From NCBI GenBank assembly GCA_009760855.2, contig WPIO01000029.1:3936001-4000000 (forward strand): a DNA stretch of 64,000 nt, written 5' to 3'. The stretch is from Cristatella mucedo. Its lineage: Eukaryota > Bryozoa > Phylactolaemata > Cristatellidae. How positions within the stretch are numbered: the stretch's first letter is position 1; every line of letters starts with the position of its first letter. The notes beneath the pieces are model-generated. The model had not been told where the DNA came from. It made no database searches and saw only the letters and a list, made by a program, of their open reading frames with translations. Below, one piece after another: positions 1 to 12,014 of the stretch. The position numbers were made by a program, and so were the translations under genes.

Positions 1-604
1 TCTAACTGCACCACTAATTTCTTGCATAGTCTAGAACCATGGTCAGTGCATGTGCAAAACCAGATCATTGAGATACATTTATCGACATGTGATTACTTGG
101 CAACCCCCAAAATTCGTACTTCGTCATTTTCTGGTGGTGCTACCAAAAACTATACACCAACAGCAACTGTTTTCGATCCCAATTAAAACTGCCAAACAGT
201 AAATTTTGCGTGTTTTAACACCTGATTGGTTAGCCAATATATTAGCATTCTCAATTTGCAACACTTATTGTTTGTTCATTTGAAGTAGTTTTTTGGCCTT
301 TATTTTGTAGAGCTACCACGTGGGAGATTTGTGTTGATTCCCGGTGTTAGGCGATTTTTTGGTCCAACACTGTAGATCAGATTTTTCAGCATGTCATTGC
401 CGACGTGTTAGCTGCTTGCTCTGCTCTGGTTTAAAAGTTGGTTTATCATAGCCACTGAGGCTTTTGTCTGTTTTCCGGTCTGAAAACTGAACTGTACTGT
501 TGTGATCACACTGCTTCGAATTTACATTTGCTGTCTGGTGGCTGGATCTTTTTTCCTGCTGCCGATAACGGTACGACCGTTCCAGCATCCAACTTTGCTA
601 CTGT
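1..604. other. No recognised feature
   Basis: AT-leaning sequence before the first LINE tail. I see no gene, repeat family member or structured element here. The short minus-strand frame at 394-588 looks like chance. Confidence 0.5.
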
Positions 605-683
605 TAACAACAATAATGATAATAATGCACTTGATAAAGCGCCCTCAGAGAACTTAATCTCTTTCTAGGCGCTTTACATTTAT
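605..683 (-). mobile_element. LINE-A 3' tail fragment
   Basis: Only the last ~50 bases of the LINE-A 3' UTR and its (ATT)n-type tail remain; on the plus strand they read as AAT repeats followed by the inverted GGCGC/GCGCC stem-loop. This is an extreme 5' truncation, typical of target-primed LINE insertion. It matches the tails at 6829, 12180, 30570 and 53252 almost base for base. Confidence 0.85.
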
Positions 684-1539
684 GCTACTTATTTCCTTAA
701 CTGACTCAAATATGCTTATTGCTGTTGCTTGATATGAAGTCTGCGTGCTACTGGTGGTACACCGATGCTGCTTGGGCATCGAGTGGGCTAGGGACAACTT
801 TCCAGGTTACCTCTTATATGAGTTGTTATTGCTTTATGGAGCTACAGAGCTATATATATATATGTATTTGCGTTTTTACACACAGTTCTGGTCCGAAAAA
901 TCCGTGTGCCGGTGGATCAAAACGAAATTTCATATGCAACTCAACATTCTGAGTTTTACTAAATCAGGACCACACAAGCCACCAGGAGGTATGAGTAAAA
1001 TGAGGAAAAACTGAGTTTTCCTACCCCGGTTATCTTACTAGGTGCGAACAATATGTGAAATGAACTTGTTTCAAGATTTCACACGGGACTGGAAGCAGCT
1101 TCAGTTTTCGAAGGATAGTTTTTGGTAGCGAAATCGTCATACACCGAAGTGAGATCCATTGGAATAGGGTGTGTCAAGTATCCAACTCGCAAAATGCATT
1201 CTGAATCAGGCACAGTCCTAGACCTCAGGAATGGTCCTGGTTTGATTTCGCATACACGGATTCAGGCAAGACCTGGTCCTAGATTACGCAAGAAATTGAT
1301 AGGGCAGTTAGAACAAGAAACCGCTTAATTACATTTTTGGATGAAAAAAAGTTGTGGAACCGTATAAAAAACTACGACAGAATCTTGGAAAAATCTCGGA
1401 TTCCAAAACCGTTTTGATCTGCATGTACTAAAAATTACGAGATGAAAGTTTAATTTAGTTTGCGTCTTTGAGGAGCGAGTTAAGGTATAGGAACAGATTA
1501 GAATTTTTCTTTATCCTTATCAAGAAGCCATCAACAAAA
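684..1539. other. No recognised feature
   Basis: Short overlapping plus-strand frames at 719-1014 and 1122-1328 look like chance openings. A short TA run lies near 851-862. No transposon motif was recognised. Confidence 0.4.
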
Positions 1540-1887
1540 TCACAGTGGATCGTTTTTTTTTATCATCCATCGATTTCTTCCACTGTTTGAATCTTGTCTC
1601 GCTGACAGTTGTGCATGCTCAAAATTGCACGCTTCAAACCGTTGGCTATTAGTGAGGAAATGCTCGACACAGTCACCAAGATACATTTTTATAGAGGGAT
1701 ACACTCGATGCGTGTTATAGATCTTACTTCTCAACGTTCTGACCCATGCCACAAAATCATATCCTGCTAAAATGTCAATGTTAGAAGCCTGAAGTTGCTT
1801 CAAATTCTGCAAAAACATGCAGGCCTTGCGAATTTTTCGGCACCTGGTAAGCAAATCAAGGTGACAGCATTCGCCGTGTATTACCAA
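1540..1887 (-). CDS. Hypothetical 115-residue ORF
   Basis: An open minus-strand frame of 115 codons with a mixed, soluble-looking composition, including a motif reading GYDFVAWVRTL near residue 42 and several Cys and His residues. I recognise no family. It is long for this AT-leaning area, but there is no visible splice signal, promoter or repeat context to support it. It could be an exon, a decayed mobile-element ORF or chance. Confidence 0.2.
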   Translation of the reverse strand: MVIHGECCHLDLLTRCRKIRKACMFLQNLKQLQASNIDILAGYDFVAWVRTLRSKIYNTHRVYPSIKMYLGDCVEHFLTNSQRFEACNFEHAQLSARQDSNSGRNRWMIKKNDPL

Positions 1888-2044
1888 AACTTCTTAGTTA
1901 TTCCAATTCGATATACTGGTGCAGGCTCATTGGTTGCGGGTTCAAACACTGAAACGTTTGAGATATCTTGATTTACAAGGTGCACATATTTCTTTGGGCT
2001 AGCACTGCATGTATATATATGTATACTATATATCAGGTATCCAG

Positions 2045-2046
<2 letters not shown>

Positions 2047-2081
<35 letters not shown>
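2047..2081. repeat. (AT)n microsatellite
   Basis: About 17 uninterrupted AT units, with a shorter interrupted ATATATGTATACTATATAT stretch just upstream at 2011-2033. Confidence 0.95.
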
Positions 2082-2084
<3 letters not shown>

Positions 2085-2212
2085 ATGTTGAATATGAGAT
2101 GCTGCTTGAATTTCTTTTAGCACTTATAGTAACTCCGAAATTAGTTAACTTGGACCGTGGCTCCCTACCTGGTAACTACCCAGGAGTTAAGAGAGGGGTT
2201 GGTGGCAGTAAA

Positions 2213-3085
2213 GGTTTTAATTGAATGACGACAAAATAACTTACTTTCTATGGGCAAACACAGTTTTATACGGAAATTATAACACCAAACTCTAAAAATG
2301 GGCTCGGTCAGGAGATCTTTAGCGTCTGCCAGAAATCTGGGTATCCTGTTCAAAATGAACTTTCACCAGATGAAAACATTAGCTCTTCAGTCAAGTCTGC
2401 CTACTTTTAGCTATGGAGCGTTGCGAAACAAAATCAGGCCAGCTTTGAAAATGCTGCCGAAGCCCAGCTGGTCCATGCATTTGGAACATAGCGCGTCTAG
2501 ATTTCTGTAACTTCCTACTTACATATATTACGGCTGATGTAATGGAATGCTTAGAGAAGGTGCACAACTCAGCATCAAGGTTTGTCTTTCATGAGCGTCA
2601 AATATGCAGCATGCCTCCATGGCTCAGCGACCTGCCCTGACTCACCGTCAAGCAACGAATTGACTTTAAGGTCCTGTTGCCAACTTTTAGATCCCTTCAT
2701 CCTTTTTCTCAGGCGAATCGCTCACCCGAATTACTTCCTAGTCCAGCTAGACATCGCCGCACCGCCTGCTCTTCTGACTAGCGTAGTTTAATTGTACCTC
2801 GAACCAGCCAAAATAGTTTAGAGACCGTACCTTCACTTCGCATCCAGCCAAAGCATAGAAGTCACACCCGACTAAGGTCACGAGATCCCATGACTTGATC
2901 ACGTTTACATAGAAGCTAGAGCCCACCTGTTCCAAACAAGATTTGCTGGGTCCGTTTGAATTGTCCTTCGTATGCTCATGCTCCTTCGTATGCTATTATC
3001 GCTAACCCATTGACATGCTTCCTATCCAGCATTTCTAAGGAATCTAGAAAGAGATTTAGTTACCTAAGGGTTTTTTGCAGGTGAC
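2213..3085 (+). mobile_element. LINE-A-like copy, degenerate, RT C-terminal half to 3' end
   Basis: An old sense-strand copy. The order of short matches follows LINE-A: LNDDKT-coding DNA and TTATGGGCAAAC at the 5' end, then the 'clone ends at RT fingers' region, the segment encoding SRLDFCNSLL, the conserved HWLPVKQRIDFKVL region near 2640-2690, the KSFGDRAFSSYAPKAWNSL region near 2820-2870, and a weak 3' end with TCTAGAAAGAGATT near 3043. Frequent indels and stops make it a pseudogene copy. It is much more diverged than the copies at 12180 and 30570. Confidence 0.7.
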
Positions 3086-5949
3086 TTATAATTATTTTTA
3101 TTGGCTTATCAAAATTAATCTGCTGAAGGGAGAAACAAACGGTATGAGATGGCAGATGGTGCTTTGTAAGTGTCATATCAATGTCCCGGAGCTACTTAGT
3201 CGAGTGGTTCGTCATGAGACCGGCTGTTCTTGTAATGCTCCCGACTATCTACCGCTGCTCTTTATACTGGCCAGAATAATTAATTACTAGATCGTGTCAG
3301 CTCGTGCAGCTTTCTGCCTTCAAACTTTGCAAGGTCATGATTGTCAGAGAATGAAATACTTGCAGACATTGGCTCTTTACGCTTAGTGGTCTACACATGT
3401 GAACTCCTACTCAGTGACTCTGGACTCAAAGTCTGTTTGCTCTAGTCTCTCCTTTTGCAGTTCTAGCTCATTGGCTGCTGTGCACCTGAACTTACCACTC
3501 GCATTAGGAGCGCCTTCTCCAACGACTTAATGATATGACCATGCTTACATCCATCTTGTTGATGTTAATTGACTGCGTGTGGTGGTCCTTCAGTTTCTCG
3601 TTCGTCATGAAATCTGCCTTTAGGCTGCTAACTGCTTGTAGCACTGCCGAGTCATGGCGATTGTGAAGCATAATGTACATGGCCAACGGCTGTGTATTAC
3701 CTGGTCAAAGATTGAGTCTGACTATAAGATTTTCTGCTGATGGGTCATGACTTATAAAATATAGTGACCCTTGGGTTGATTGTATGAATAATTGCAAGGC
3801 GGTACTTATCCATGCCAAATAAGCCATCGCTTGATTATTCTTGGTGCGTTTCTTGTCACGCAGTAAAGCATGAATAGTCGGCTAATGGTGGCTTTTTCAG
3901 CTCTAGTTAATCGATAGACAGCACACGTTGATGAAATCAAACAGAACTCCTGTCAGTGGTCAGTGTGCATTATCAACCTGGTCTGGAAGCAGTTGAAACA
4001 CATACTGTGTAGTTATGAGGTGATGTGGGACCTATGCATCCGAGGCCTCCGCAGAGCCGAATGAGATTCGCTCAAAGCATCTTCGTTGCCGTTGTATTTC
4101 CAAGACTCAGCAGCCCTATTTGAGAAAGGAATTCGCTGCGCTGTGGCGCTAAATGTCACAGCAAACCGGAGTGTTCTTGCCACGACGAAATGGTTCACAC
4201 GAGCAGTCTTTAGCTAAGGACGCTGTGCAGTGATGAAAGGCGCCAGCTGAGCGTTAGCTGTAGATTTATTCTGCAGGGCTCCCTCCCTGGAGATGCCGTC
4301 TATTTGCGGTAGTTCTGATGAATAGTCTCTGGAGAAGGGCTTGTGAACATCAGCTGCTCTTTGCTTAAGCTATCGCTACTGACCTCTGCTAGCATAGGTA
4401 AAGGTTAGCCATTTCTTCACACCATTCCCCTTGAACTTTATTATCGTCGTTATCCACAGTTCAGGATGTGGACTACCTCTCGGCCAGCAGTGTAGCAAGA
4501 AATTGTATGGGGGTACTTACTAATTGTGCGGGTGTTCAAAAGATTACTTTTCGATTGCCGGGGGATCGTGCACTGCAGTGTCGGCATCCAGTATACAAAA
4601 CACTAGCTCAGTAACATGCAAAACAATTAGTGCATAGATACGGCTAGCCAAAAGTTAAAGCAAAGGCCAATTTCTTGTCCACCTGAGCGAAAGGACAACA
4701 TATCAACTAATAACGGGTATGCAAATCGGCTGCACGGTCCTCTACGACATACAGACCAGCAGGTCAGCTACTGCCACGTATTGCCAAGTCACTCATTTGC
4801 CATGTTATAAGCTATTGTTCATCTTTCAAGATGAGGCTGGAGCCATGAGCTGTGACCAGCATTTTTCTAGCTGTTGCAACTAGTCCTCTGCGCAATTGTT
4901 TGCAATGCCCAAAATTGTTGTAGTTTAACTTCTTTTGGCGGTAATAGGCTGCCCAATATGAAGGCATCGTGCTGCTGCCCAGAGATCTGTCGCTGTCAGC
5001 CAATGAGCTTAGTCGGCTTATGGAATGGAGGCCTTTCGCACAATGGGGTCGTCGCTGTGCCGCAGGCTAAATCTAAGCACGCTGACAGCTGCAACACTTC
5101 AGACCCTGTTGGCGTGCCATCTCGACGAGGCGATTAGCATTGTCCATTATCTTCTTATTTGAATTTTAGCTCGACCTGTCACTGCTCGGTTACCCGGCGG
5201 TCAATTAGCTGCCTGCTTAGCCTTTCTTCGAGTCCTGCCCTGGGGCTCGCCAAGTTACGTCGTTGGCCAAGTAAGACCGTCTCAATGCATTCTAGAAGCA
5301 CCTCCCTGACAGTGTCTTGAGTCCTCGTGTGACTGACTAATCGCTTGCGAAATTGTAAGTGGTTTCGGCGTCCCTTAACCCGCGGATCGCCACCGACTGT
5401 CGCTCGCGAGCATAAATTGGCGAGCTCTGGCTCGCTGTTCCTTCCTGGCGAGAGGTTTCGAAATCGCTCGCCGCAGCTTGCCTCTCAGCGGTGCCACATT
5501 CGGCTGGCTGGGGCAGGCTGCGGCGGTGCCGCACCCAGCAGAGCTACGGCACTTGGTAGGCTTTATATTACACCTCATTAAATGCACATATTTCCCGCTT
5601 GCCGATCGAGGAGCTGAAGAAGCTAGCAGTTTTTGTGGCGCTCGTAGTCTAGTTCTCACAGAGTTTCTGGCCACAAAGCCGGGCTTTCCACCAAACGAAC
5701 GAGGATCAAAATGCTTGTCACCCTGAAGAGTGTCCACCAAACACGGCGACGGGACAGTGCCGCCTCCTACGCTGGCGACTACGGACCATTTCTACTCTAG
5801 TTAAACGGAACGCGTGCATTTCAAAGGGTTTAGATTACGGGTGCTAAGCAGTACGTGCTTTCCCTCCCCGCACTATTGTGACAGGAACCGGATGTATCGT
5901 ATATAACGTTCAGACGGTATACAAAAAGCCCATCTCAGGCGCTAGTTAG
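3086..5949. other. Long stretch without a supported gene
   Basis: Frames at 3504-3686, 4013-4198, 4812-5137 and 5337-5740 are open but overlap on both strands and show no recognisable domain. The part from 5337 to 5740 is somewhat richer in GC and CpG. No LINE or SINE match was noticed. Confidence 0.4.
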
Positions 5950-6088
5950 CCGATTCAACTGCCTCATTCCTGTGTAATGCCAGAGCAGCCTTACCGGCTG
6001 TCACCGCCGTTTACATTTGCAAATAAAGGATCGCCCTCTGAGGATTCAAACCCACGACCTAGGTCGTGAACAGTGATGAGCGCCTTGA
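5950..6088 (-). mobile_element. SINE-B copy, first of a tandem pair
   Basis: tRNA-derived SINE read on the minus strand. A box-B-like GGGTTTGAATCC lies near 6045-6056 and an A-box region near 6080. The body has the family's 'aaagga.cgcc..tgcaggattcaaacccacgacc' layout (plus-strand view), and the end reads ATTCAACTGCCTC, close to the family's GATTCAACAGCCTC end. It is directly followed by a second copy in the same orientation. Confidence 0.75.
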
Positions 6089-6232
6089 CAACAGCCTCGT
6101 TTGCATAGTCGCAGAAGAGCCTTAACGGCCTCTATACCTGCCGCTTGCAGTGACCAATAAGGGATTGCCCACTGCAGGACTCAAACCCCTAAATTGGGTC
6201 GTGTAGAGCGAGCAATTTACCACCTGGGCTTA
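6089..6232 (-). mobile_element. SINE-B copy, second of a tandem pair
   Basis: Same family and orientation as the preceding copy. It starts at AACAGCCTCGTTTGCATAG, has a box-B-like GGGTTTGAGTCC near 6178-6189, and ends near the A-box region CACCTGGGCTTAG. The two copies abut with no spacer, giving a dimer. Confidence 0.75.
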
Positions 6233-6828
6233 GAACTTAAGTCCCCCCTTGCGAGAGTTTCAGTTGTACTTGGAGTGCTCAGTTATTCGGGAGCTGTACA
6301 CCAAACCTAGTTGGTACTATTGAAATCCAGCCCTTTGCTGCCATGGAATAGACTCCCTTTGTACATTGGCGACATGCACTGGGTTGTTATTTTAAGGTAA
6401 GCACACTTTTGATTGCTGCTGTGCTCTGCGACCTGTCCGCGTGCATCGGTGCAGCTACTGCGAGTCGTTTGCCGTTCTTCGAGGCGCTGGCTCCAGCGTT
6501 CTCTGTCGCTCATCTGCTAGGACTAGAGCCAGTTACTTTCGCTGTAGTTTTGACAAAGGACTTGGGTTCCATAGGCTTCTGTAGCGCCTTAGTAACACTA
6601 AGACATGTGCAGAGCGAACGGCTGCAACGCTTGAAGTAGGTTTCTCTACTGTTCAAATAAGCATCCGAGTATACTGCAAAGACTAGTTTCCACGTTTTTA
6701 AAGGCGCCATCTAAGTGTGTGGGCTGCAGTGCGCAAGGCGGCAGTAGTAAGCACGCCGACTAAGCCGAAGCAGCTATCGACGCCGGCATTTCCTTTGGCC
6801 CGCTGAAAATGGCGTTTCTGAGGAATGC
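6233..6828. other. No recognised feature
   Basis: Two opposing short frames at 6307-6513 and 6409-6639 cover the same bases and neither shows a known domain. No repeat recognised. Confidence 0.35.
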
Positions 6829-6992
6829 AAGTGATAATAATAACAACAATAATAATAATGTACTCGATAAAGCGCCCTCAGAGAACTTAATCTCTTTCTA
6901 GGCGCTTTACATTTGCTGCAAAGGGAAATGCAATTAAATGGTAAGTAAAATCATGCTTGAAAAACAAACAAAATGAATAACATGGTTAGGGG
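6829..6992 (-). mobile_element. LINE-A 3' UTR fragment
   Basis: Starts at an interrupted AAT-repeat tail (6833-6860), then the shared 3' stem-loop at 6872-6910, then the 3' UTR up to the ATGGTTAGGG motif. It is nearly identical to the same part of the copies at 12180 and 30570. It is 5'-truncated and contains no coding sequence. Confidence 0.88.
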
Positions 6993-7985
6993 ATGATTAA
7001 GTACGTTTCCTGTGCTGAGACATTCCCGCTTGAGAGAGGAAGGGGATACTCCGTCGATACGGACGCATCCGTTGGTCGACCGCCTTCTGAAGCGTGTATT
7101 TTTATGCACGCGTGCTGCCGCAGCTGGGGTGAGGTGGGAGGGACAGCGACTTGCAGTTATTGGCCATTCCAGCAGTTATACGTCTCTGCAGCGTACAATA
7201 GCGGGAAGAAACGGAGAGGGGCGACAGTGTTTATTGCAAGGCCTAGCGACAGTGGCCTCTGAGCTTGGCCTACGCTTTTGCTCTGGAGACCGCTTATAAA
7301 ATAGCCGCATAGCCGTCTCCAGCTCAACGTCGGCTGGCCAAGCTCAAGGACATGGTCAGGTCGTGGAGCATTGTGGAATGCCCGTCGACCGCCCCTCCCA
7401 ATCGCCTCGCGGATTTGGCAATCTTAAGAGCCAAGTCCTGGAAGATAAACAGACAGTCGAGGATGCCGCGACCGCCAGCCGTCGTAGTGAATACATCTTT
7501 CATGATAGCGGCGGCGGCAGAGGTGGCGGCGCCCGGGTCGGCCTTGCCCGTCTCGCTGTGCTGCCCCTTCTGTTAACATACGGAGTGGAGCCAGCCGGTG
7601 GCAGTCGCACGTCCGCTCGAATCCTCCTAGCTTCTTACGGCTGAGCAAGAGCACTCTTTTCTGTCTTAGGCTGGGAGGTCTGAACTTGGATCGAATACCT
7701 CACCGGCGACTTGAATAAGGCTGACCGAGCCTCTGTCTCTGTGCGGACTGCTGCTGACGGGCTGCGGCATACGGAGGGCGCCCTCTCCCGACGTGCACTT
7801 ACGTAATACAATTCAAGCTCTTAGAAACGCTCAATAGTAGCTAGCAGTAGCTAGCCCCTGGTAGATTGCAACAATTGTACGCTGCTGCCAATGTCTAGCA
7901 GTCCTCCTCATCGTCCTCCTGGTCAGCATGCTTGACAAGTCATGGCGAGAGACACTGAATCAGACTTCGCAAAAGAGGCCGTGCT
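6993..7985. other. GC-richer stretch, no supported gene
   Basis: A moderately GC-rich and CpG-containing interval. Overlapping frames on both strands (6993-7299, 7352-7644, 7424-7654) make coding use uncertain. A small CpG island or first exon is possible, but I see no convincing splice or protein motif. Confidence 0.3.
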
Positions 7986-8062
7986 GCAGCTCTGAGCAGA
8001 GACTCCCCAGCTCTGAGCAGAGGCTCACCAGTTTACTCGTTCTCCAGCTCTGAACAGAGACT
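7986..8062. repeat. Three-copy short tandem repeat
   Basis: The motif CAGCTCTGAGCAGAGACT occurs near 7986 and 8008 and, with one change, near 8045. Spacing is uneven (22 then 37 bases). Each unit contains a self-complementary CTCTGAGCAGAG core. Confidence 0.8.
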
Positions 8063-8075
8063 GTTTATAATCAAC

Positions 8076-8214
<139 letters not shown>

Positions 8215-8340
8215 AAAATTCATTTGCATATAGCCCCAACAGATTTTTATCCAGGAGCTAAACATATACCACAGGGCTCGAACCCACGACCTCGGGCTGT
8301 AAAAGTGAGCACCTTACCTAGGGCCAAATTAGGGCGGCAT
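8215..8340 (-). mobile_element. SINE-A copy, diverged
   Basis: Read on the minus strand. Head region near 8320-8340, box-B-like GGGTTCGAGCCC near 8276-8287, then a diverged form of the LINE-A-like 3' stem-loop region and an end at AAATGAATTTT. The tail continues into the compound microsatellite. tRNA-like promoter boxes, no coding capacity. Confidence 0.75.
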
Positions 8341-9697
8341 AGCATCGCTAGGACGTCGGCTGCTACGTTAGAGACGGTGGACGGTGCCAACAACGTTGCA
8401 GCGGCTCATCTACCAAACTTGGCAAGAGTGTGAGAGACAGCGGGTGCCAGCAGCGGCTACTTTCTTCTGCAGCTCCTCTTGGATTGTTTGCATCAGCAGC
8501 CCTCGGGGTGCTGAGGTATTGATGGCCTGCTTTCGAGCAGAATCACCTCCTGCCCTAATAAATAACCTGCTTAGGCGTCATCGACCGCAATCCGTAAAAG
8601 AAAGCTCAAACTCGCGCTCGCGATTCAGTCAATAGATCACCTCCGGGGAGACCGCCTGCAGAGAGCCTCTGAACCAATAGCTCTACCGCTGAGACCGTCG
8701 TCACATCTCTTTTTGGGAACGGTTGCCATTATTTCAAAAAGGAGTAGGCGATGTACAAGCCAGCTTTCCCGGCTTTCCGCTGGTCTCCTTTGAGCTGACT
8801 GACACTCGTCAAAATTCGAGTAACGGCTCAAACAAAGCAGCCCTAAACGACATTAACCAGTAGACGAGCGATTGAAGGGCGTCTAGGAAGGAAATCCAGC
8901 TCGATCTGGCGTTGCGGTCCCATCCGGAGTTCCCAAATCAGAATTGGTGTTGGTAACCACCGATGCATCTGCTGTCCAGGTTTTGGTGAAGGTGACTGCC
9001 TTCATCCGAAGTAAGACGAGATCAATAAATGAGAGCTCGCTAATACAGAGCTCATAGTTTCATAATGCGCTTGGTCAGCCCTACTAAGGCTTTAGTGATT
9101 ACTGACGAAAACGGGTGGCAATTAATACTTACTGATTGATTTGAAGTAGATTTAAGGGCAACTGTAGTGTAACCTAAGGGCATTAGCGCCGACACGCCAG
9201 TGCATTAAATCTGTTAAAGTGTTTGGCATATGCTTAAATCCCTATATCAAAGTGCAAAATGGGTGACATACTATAAAATGGGTCGTCGGATACGCAGATT
9301 GTTGATTACACTTCCCCGTTCGGCCACCGATAATTGCAATCTCACATATTTGTTCGGCAGAATTATAGCTGGCTTAGATATCGAGGTAATTGCATTTAGG
9401 TTCTTTCCTCTTATTCTAAATAACGGATTCTGTCATTAGCAATATGTCGGTTGCAGGCTAATAGCTCACGCTCACAAAGCAGCTGAAGGCATGATCTCTA
9501 AAGGATTCGATAATAAATGTACAGATTAAGTGACCAGAGTCGGAGGAACGGGTGGCATTACGGAAAACCTCCAGAGAAAGTATTTCATACGAGGACTAGA
9601 GTTGATCGTGGCAATCGAGAGTAGCAAAGGCGAAGTCTGGCTTCTATCGAAATACTGTTGGAGCGCTGATGCATAATGACCAGAAAGCGCATAAGTC
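8341..9697. other. No recognised feature
   Basis: Unassigned, with average composition. Frames at 8384-8635, 8637-8831 and 9230-9439 have no recognisable motif. Confidence 0.4.
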
Positions 9698-11136
9698 TAC
9701 CATAAACAAGATCAGAGACTCTATCCCTGAGGTAGCAGCATTCCCGCGGGACTACAGTCCCTCAGTTACAGCCCCGGGTGACTCCTCTCCCCCGATTCCG
9801 CACAGCACCTCAATGTCTGTATTCTTGGCGGCTACGAGTGAGTCCATCCTGAAATTCATCGACCTGTCAAAGATGAGTGCTAGCCCTCTAGATCCCATTC
9901 CCACTGTCTTACTTCCGCGATTCGCAGATCTGCTGCTACCATGCTCGACTTACATTTTTACTATGTCCCTAGCTTTAGGTCTTGTCTCTGCACCTTTCAA
10001 AAAAGGAGGTAGTTTGGCGACTAATTAGGAGAGCAAAACTAAACCCAGAGAACTTAAGCAACATCTGCTCAGTCTCCCTACAGCTCTTCCCTATGAAAGA
10101 CACTGGAACGAGGCTGTGGAAGATCAGCTGAACTCTCATATTGAAACTTCAATACTGGCCAGTAAGTTTCAGTCTGTTTTTAAAGTTAATCAATTCGCTA
10201 AGTCAGCATTGCTTCGGGTATATCTTCACAGGAATGCAGACTTAGGTGAAGTCTCACTGCTTAGTTTACTTGATCTTTTGGCAGCTGATGACACACCGCT
10301 GTTCATTCTTTCATTCCTCTCAGACTACCAGCACGTCAAGTTCTCACAATTTCCTTGCTGCAGATATTGCTGACATGTGTAATTGGATGGCAACACACTT
10401 TCTCAAATTGAATGACAATAAAACAAACTTACCTGATATGGAAAAACCAAGTGTGACTTAGTGACTGGACAGCATAATGCTCATAATTGGCTTTGCGAGC
10501 ATATCTCCTGTGGCATATGCACGAAATCGAGGCGAAATCCTGTTTCAAAGTAACCTGTCATTAGATGGCCCCATCAGCGTCACAGTCAAGTCTGCCTATT
10601 TTCAGCTACATAACATTGCCAAATTCGGGCTTGCTTAGACAGGGATACCACATCTAAATTGGTCCATGCATTTGTGACATCCCGTCTGGACTTCTGTAAC
10701 TTAGTGCTTGCTGACTTACCGGCCAGTGCAATCAGGCGCTTACAGTTGGTTACTCAAATTGTTTAGCTACATATCGGATGAATCTCGAATTCTTTGGAGA
10801 CCATGCCTTCAGTTCGTATGCTCCCAAAGCCTGTAACTTACTCCCAACTGACGTTACGACATCCCCTGATATGACGACATTTTAAAAGAAGCTAAAACGC
10901 ACCTGTTTCTTTCAGAATTTGGTGATTACGTGTGATTTGTCCTCTATGTGCTTATGCGTGAGAAAATGTGCAAGTTAGCACTAACCAAATTAACATGTTG
11001 ACACTACGAATGCTACCTCTAACCATATTATGCTGGTTGACATGTGAATGTTGCTATCAACCATTTGATAATGCTTCCTTTACAGCATATGCAAAGGCAT
11101 TAGAAAAAGATTGAGTTCTCTGACAGCGTTGTACAC
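9698..11136 (+). mobile_element. LINE-A copy, degenerate, RT to 3' end
   Basis: Sense-strand copy beginning in the pre-RT region (KIRDSIPEV at ~9703), passing the PLDPIPTVLL region at ~9885-9920, the RT fingers, a partly deleted palm (the segment around the catalytic YADD is missing near 10270-10370), the HFLKLNDNKTNL region at ~10400-10430, and a 3' end with TTAGAAAAAGATTGAGTTCTCTGA at ~11100-11128. Stops and frameshifts break the frame at least every ~120 codons. It is followed tail-to-tail by the next, opposite copy. Confidence 0.82.
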
Positions 11137-11142
11137 ATAACA

Positions 11143-11948
11143 ATAATTATAATAATAATGCACTTGATAAAGCGCCCTCAAACTACTCAGTCTCTTTCTA
11201 GGCGCTTTACATTTGCTGCAAAGGGAAACGCGATTGAATGGTGAGTAATATCATACTTGATAAACAACATAAGTAACATGGTTATGGTTAGGAATGACAT
11301 GCACAGGGTCAGCATGCAAATGTGGTTAGTGGCAGCATGCACAGTGTCAGCACGCATAAGCACGTGAAGGACGAATCACAGGGACCCACTAAACGCTGTC
11401 CTAAATAGGTGCGTTTTAAAGTTCTTTTTAAATGTGGTCAAGTCAGGGGATGTTTTGACGCAGGTCGGGAGGGAGTTCCAGGCTTTGGGAGCATACGAAC
11501 TAAATGCACGGTCTCCAAAGGATTTGAGGTTTGTACGAGGTATTTTTAGACTGTTGGATTCCGAAAAGCGGGTGGTACGATGCTTGGCCTGGTGGGGTAG
11601 TAGATCTGAGAGATAGGCTGGAGCCAAAGAATGAAGTGACCTAAAATTGAGCGACAAAACCTTGAAGTCGATCCGTTGCTTGACTGGTAGCCAGTGTAGG
11701 TCGGCGAGAAGTGGTGTAATGTGGCAACTGCGACGCTCACAACAGACAAGTCTAGCTTCGGAGTTTTGCACTATCTGTAATCGCCTTATTGCACATGCCG
11801 GTAGGCCAACGAGCAGTGAGTTACAGGAATCAAGACGGGATGTTACAAATGCATGGACCAACTTGGACGTGGTATACTTATCTAAACAAGCCCGAAATTT
11901 AGCAATGTTATGTCTCTAAAAGTAGGCAGACTTGACTGTGGAATGTCA
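11143..11948 (-). mobile_element. LINE-A copy, 5'-truncated
   Basis: AAT-rich tail at 11143-11160, 3' stem-loop (partly mutated, with CAAACTACTCAGTC in place of the usual loop arm), 3' UTR, and a 161-codon open stretch at 11376-11861 matching the C-terminus of the LINE-A ORF, from VHAFVTSRLD to the terminal SGSL and a TGA stop. It is truncated upstream at about 11948, where a 23-base segment of the element is duplicated in tandem (11926-11948 and 11950-11972). It lies tail-to-tail with the older copy at 9698-11136. Confidence 0.88.
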
Positions 11949-12014
11949 CGCAGACTTGACTGTGGAATGTCATGTCGTAACGTCAGTTGGACACATGAAT
12001 TATCAATATTATTA

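Noticed and set aside
605-683. CRISPR-like or regulatory repeat because the GCGCC stem-loop recurs many times
   Set aside because: Occurrences are scattered, in both orientations, and always at LINE-A or SINE-A 3' ends; they are retroelement tails.
5950-6232. Functional tRNA genes (also considered for all SINE heads)
   Set aside because: Box A and box B are recognisable but the acceptor stem and cloverleaf do not close, and the units continue into SINE bodies.
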